Part shown: positions 62,251 to 64,000 of the stretch, piece by piece
Layout of the letters: each line of letters opens with the position of its first letter
How positions within the stretch are numbered: the first letter of the stretch is position 1
NCBI RefSeq assembly: GCF_012844345.1
Contig: NZ_CP051625.1
Coordinates: 806,001 to 870,000 of the forward strand
Source of the DNA: Pseudomonas sp. gcc21
GTDB lineage: Bacteria > Pseudomonadota > Gammaproteobacteria > Pseudomonadales > Pseudomonadaceae
Direction: 5' to 3'
Length of the DNA: 64,000 nucleotides
Notes under the pieces: generated by a model
What the model saw: only the letters and a program-made list of their open reading frames with translations
Database searches by the model: none
What the model was told of the DNA's origin: nothing
Translations under genes and position numbers: made by a program

Positions 62251-62549
62251 GGCTTGGCTCCCTGAATCGCCGCATCGATGGCCGACAAAAGCGCTGCAGC
62301 GTCAGCACATGAATCACACTTGCAGTTTCCCTCTGGTGGATATACCCATTCCCTGCAGTTGATCAGCACCCGCCCCATATCCTCATTCCGCTGCGCTGTC
62401 TCGCTTGCAAGCTTGTCAGTAGCGGCTAGAGCAGTGCGGAGTTCGTCGCGCTCTGCTGCCAGATCGAGCACCCATTGCGGGTCGCACTGCATTTCCATGT
62501 GGCGCCGCTTTGCATTTGTCGCGAGGGTGATTAGCGGGTTATAGCTCAC
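62247..62549 (-). CDS. small phage-type protein of unknown function
   Basis: 100 residues if the GTG at 62549 is used, which overlaps the stop of the Lar-like gene by 4 bases (GTGA). A start at a later Met (MEMQCDPQWVLDL) is possible. The middle is a helix (LAAERDELRTALAATDKLASE) and a CKCDSCADAAALL motif lies near the end. Similar coiled small phage proteins exist; no function given. Confidence 0.6.
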   Translation of the reverse strand: MSYNPLITLATNAKRRHMEMQCDPQWVLDLAAERDELRTALAATDKLASETAQRNEDMGRVLINCREWVYPPEGNCKCDSCADAAALLSAIDAAIQGAKP

Positions 62550-62875
62550 TCCCCTGCCTCCCCATGCTTTGCCAGTGCTGCACGGGCGCCGTGGCATAGC
62601 TGCGCGCAATGCTTGCTACGCTGACCGTTGAACTCAGGGTCGCAACCTGGGTTGCAAGGCTCCCAGTACGGTAGCGGCTCTGCCGGGGCTTGTTGGCGGC
62701 GATTCCATGCATCAACCAATCCTTCCTTCTCGCCAAACACCACGCGGGAGCATGCATCGCAACTTGTGCAGACGATGGCGTCACCGTCAAAGTTCGCCTC
62801 ATCGTCCAAAGTGATCCGTTTCGCCTCGCCACCGCAAAACGGGCACGGCTTCAATTCTTCCAGTTCCTTGCTCAT
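62546..62875 (-). CDS. Lar-like restriction alleviation protein
   Basis: 109 residues. ELKPCPFCGGEAKRITLDD (two Cys in CPFC), VCTSCDACSRVVFGEKEGLVDAWNRR form the Lar-family pattern (PF14354): CPFCG, a second CxxC, and the terminal AWNRR. Lar proteins protect phage DNA from type I restriction or ease it. The part after AWNRR is an extra Cys-rich tail (PGCDPEFNGQRSKHCAQLCHGARAAL). It is coupled to its neighbours by 4-base overlaps. Whether it is anti-restriction here is inference. Confidence 0.8.
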   Translation of the reverse strand: MSKELEELKPCPFCGGEAKRITLDDEANFDGDAIVCTSCDACSRVVFGEKEGLVDAWNRRQQAPAEPLPYWEPCNPGCDPEFNGQRSKHCAQLCHGARAALAKHGEAGE

Positions 62876-63234
62876 ACATCACTCCTTTGCTTTGCCAGTG
62901 CTGCGCGGAACTCATCGCGCAGTCGGCGTATTCGGTTCTCGCATGCCTGGGCGTAGTTCTTCTGGGGAATAACCTCATCCGAATCCCATTCGCCTGCCTC
63001 GCCTCCGCAGATGCTAATTGCTCTCTTTGCGAACAGTTCCAACGCCTGCTCAAACTGCGTCGTCTGCCTAACCAAGCTTTCGTAACTCGCAGCCAGAGCC
63101 TGATGCTCATTCATCAGCACCTTGTACTTCTCCCGCAATGATCCGGCATCCAGGCTATCCACGCTTTCCGCTATCGGTGCGGGTTCAATCATGTTCGGTG
63201 TCATGGGGTGGCGTCTCCCTGCGAAGGCGTTCAT
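62872..63234 (-). CDS. small phage-type coiled-coil protein
   Basis: 120 residues, ATG at 63234 overlapping the previous stop by 4 bases; an alternative Met (MTPNMIEPAPI) begins at 63204. A central helix, LREKYKVLMNEHQALAASYESLV, is likely a coiled coil; the end (ACENRIRRLRDEFRAALAKQ) is basic. Function unknown. Confidence 0.6.
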   Translation of the reverse strand: MNAFAGRRHPMTPNMIEPAPIAESVDSLDAGSLREKYKVLMNEHQALAASYESLVRQTTQFEQALELFAKRAISICGGEAGEWDSDEVIPQKNYAQACENRIRRLRDEFRAALAKQRSDV

Positions 63235-63545
63235 ACGCGGTTATGCCTGTCTTGAAGCGTTGCCTTTCGCTGCGCGATCAGCTGGCGCTCGCGTTCCTGT
63301 TCGGCTTCTTCATCCGCCACCGGGGCGGGTAGCGATGGCTTGCGCGGCTGGTAGTCCATGGCGAGGAAGGTGGGGCGCATGGCGCCGCCGCTGCTGGAGA
63401 AGATAGCGGCTTCGGTTTTCATCACCTGGACGACGACATCGGCAGCCTTGATGACGGCGCCGGCCTTGTCGATATCGATAGTGCCTTGCTCGATCTTGTC
63501 CATCAGACTCGCCATGCGATCAATGAGATCCGTTTGATTCTTCAC
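63231..63545 (-). CDS. small phage-type protein of unknown function
   Basis: 104 residues from the GTG at 63545, with AGGAG 7 bases upstream; an upstream frame to 63650 is not favoured. The N-terminus is acidic and helical (DLIDRMASLMDKIEQGTIDIDKA), then AGAVIKAADVVVQVMKTEAAIF, and a charged tail. It overlaps the HNH gene end by 26 bases. Function unknown. Confidence 0.6.
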   Translation of the reverse strand: MKNQTDLIDRMASLMDKIEQGTIDIDKAGAVIKAADVVVQVMKTEAAIFSSSGGAMRPTFLAMDYQPRKPSLPAPVADEEAEQERERQLIAQRKATLQDRHNRV

Positions 63546-64000
63546 GTTGTTTCTCCTGTACTTTTCGTTTGAGCTTGGCCAGCTTGCGGATGACATGCTT
63601 GAGTTCGGGCGGGTAGCGGTGGATGGTGTTGCGCCGCGCGTTTTCGGCACGGCTGATCAACTCCAGCCGGTTTATTGTGATGTCGGTGTGGCGCGGGCCT
63701 TTGTCTGTGAACACAACGATATGGCCGGCGGGTATGGGGCCGTGCTGTTCTTCCCAGATAATGGAGTGAACCGACTTCCACCGCCGGTGGAGTGGCCCGT
63801 CGTCGCGGATCTTGCGTTGCAGGATGCCGTCCTTGGTGATGCGCTCATGCCCGACGGGTTTGTATAGGGCCTGCGCCCGGCCAGCCATTTCGCCTTTTTT
63901 GAACTGCGTTTCCGCCGCTCTGCCGCCTGCCTGCCATCCCTTTTTACCGGCGTTCCAGGGCGTCTGGCCTTTTTGAAACTGGCAGTTGGCGCCGCGCTTG
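63520..64000 (-). CDS. HNH endonuclease-like phage protein, 5' end beyond window
   Basis: The frame continues past the right edge, so the visible Met at 63888 is not the true start. Upstream of it the frame reads FQKGQTPWNAGKKGW and GGRAAETQFKKGE, the N-terminal type of a common phage HNH family. The nuclease core is KSVHSIIWEEQHGPIPAGH, VVFTDKGPRHTDITINR, ELISRAENARRNTIH, giving the His-Asn-His pattern. It may cut DNA during packaging or act as a homing-like nuclease. First visible gene of the leftward operon. Confidence 0.78.
   Translation of the reverse strand, partial: KRGANCQFQKGQTPWNAGKKGWQAGGRAAETQFKKGEMAGRAQALYKPVGHERITKDGILQRKIRDDGPLHRRWKSVHSIIWEEQHGPIPAGHIVVFTDKGPRHTDITINRLELISRAENARRNTIHRYPPELKHVIRKLAKLKRKVQEKQREESNGSH

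Larger units (their letters stand above)
60480..64000. mobile_element. prophage/integrative element at tRNA-Val, left end
   Basis: From the 3' half of tRNA-Val(GAC) to the right edge. It holds a tyrosine integrase, an excisionase-like gene, five small phage-type genes (one Lar-like) and an HNH nuclease gene that runs past the window. All eight are on the minus strand with start/stop overlaps, unlike the surrounding chromosome. The left boundary is inferred: the tRNA end is intact, so the matching repeat would lie at the far end, outside the window. Confidence 0.8.

Noticed and set aside
1..64000. CRISPR array, rRNA or IS transposase
   Set aside because: No spaced direct repeats, no 16S/23S/5S sequence and no transposase frame were seen on either strand.

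Overview
The window reads as a piece of chromosome from a gammaproteobacterium of the family Pseudomonadaceae. The evidence is gene order and protein character: dedD-cvpA-purF-metZ, rnd-ycgL, paired fadD2/fadD1 followed by hrpA, an aromatic-type aminotransferase beside uvrB, a FimV-family protein, a second (AsrA-like) Lon protease, cmoAB and aceK. Base composition is moderately GC rich. A lower-GC branch such as Halopseudomonas is possible, but that is inference from memory of gene content and no phylogeny was run.

Layout. 1-4.1 kb: the end of a SPOR-domain gene, cvpA, purF, metZ and a secreted ComEA-like helix-hairpin-helix protein. 4.1-7.2 kb: a chemoreceptor, then RNase D with ycgL. 7.2-10.3 kb: a leftward three-gene operon (AMP ligase, DUF3820 protein, PLP decarboxylase) whose two enzymes match families usually tied to exosortase-A loci, with no exosortase in view. 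10.3-16.5 kb: a TM2 membrane protein, the ycjX-ycjF-unknown overlapping operon, a thioesterase, and cmoA/cmoB for tRNA wobble modification. 16.9-25.9 kb: a FimV-like protein without an obvious FimV C-terminal domain, an AsrA-like Lon with a sigma-32-like promoter, putP, and oligopeptidase B. 26-33.8 kb: a TetR regulator, a cold-shock protein with a long leader, aceK, cysK, a DUF748 protein and a MoxR/VWA pair. 33.8-40.4 kb: a leftward seven-gene iron-uptake operon (exbB-exbD1-exbD2-tonB-TonB receptor-hydroxyacid oxidase-piuC) behind a strong Fur-box match. 40.5-51.1 kb: a fatty-acid block (phaJ, fadD2, fadD1), hrpA, then an alpha/beta hydrolase that lacks its serine nucleophile, joined to a PA3286-like KAS III. 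51.4-60.3 kb: a porin, a DUF2057 protein, an acetyltransferase, ppiA, a LysR regulator, tRNA-Asn, an aminotransferase and uvrB. 60.4-64 kb: tRNA-Val(GAC) followed by the integrase end of a prophage or integrative element.

How the genes work together. FadD2/FadD1 and PhaJ handle fatty-acid activation and beta-oxidation intermediates, and the KAS III may return medium-chain acyl-CoA to fatty-acid synthesis. AceK controls flux at isocitrate (glyoxylate bypass versus TCA), which fits growth on fatty acids or acetate. The TonB operon carries its own energiser, receptor and cytoplasmic oxygenase/oxidase, so it looks like a self-contained iron-uptake unit under Fur. The terminal element has eight tightly overlapping genes reading toward int, including an excisionase-like protein, a Lar-type antirestriction protein and an HNH nuclease that runs off the window. 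Its far attachment site is outside the window.

The observations most worth a second look are the exosortase-less ligase/decarboxylase operon, the heterogeneous ExbD pair (Asp versus Asn at the proton-path position), the Gly-for-Ser hydrolase coupled to KAS III, the hydroxyacid oxidase inside the iron operon, and the tRNA-Val element.
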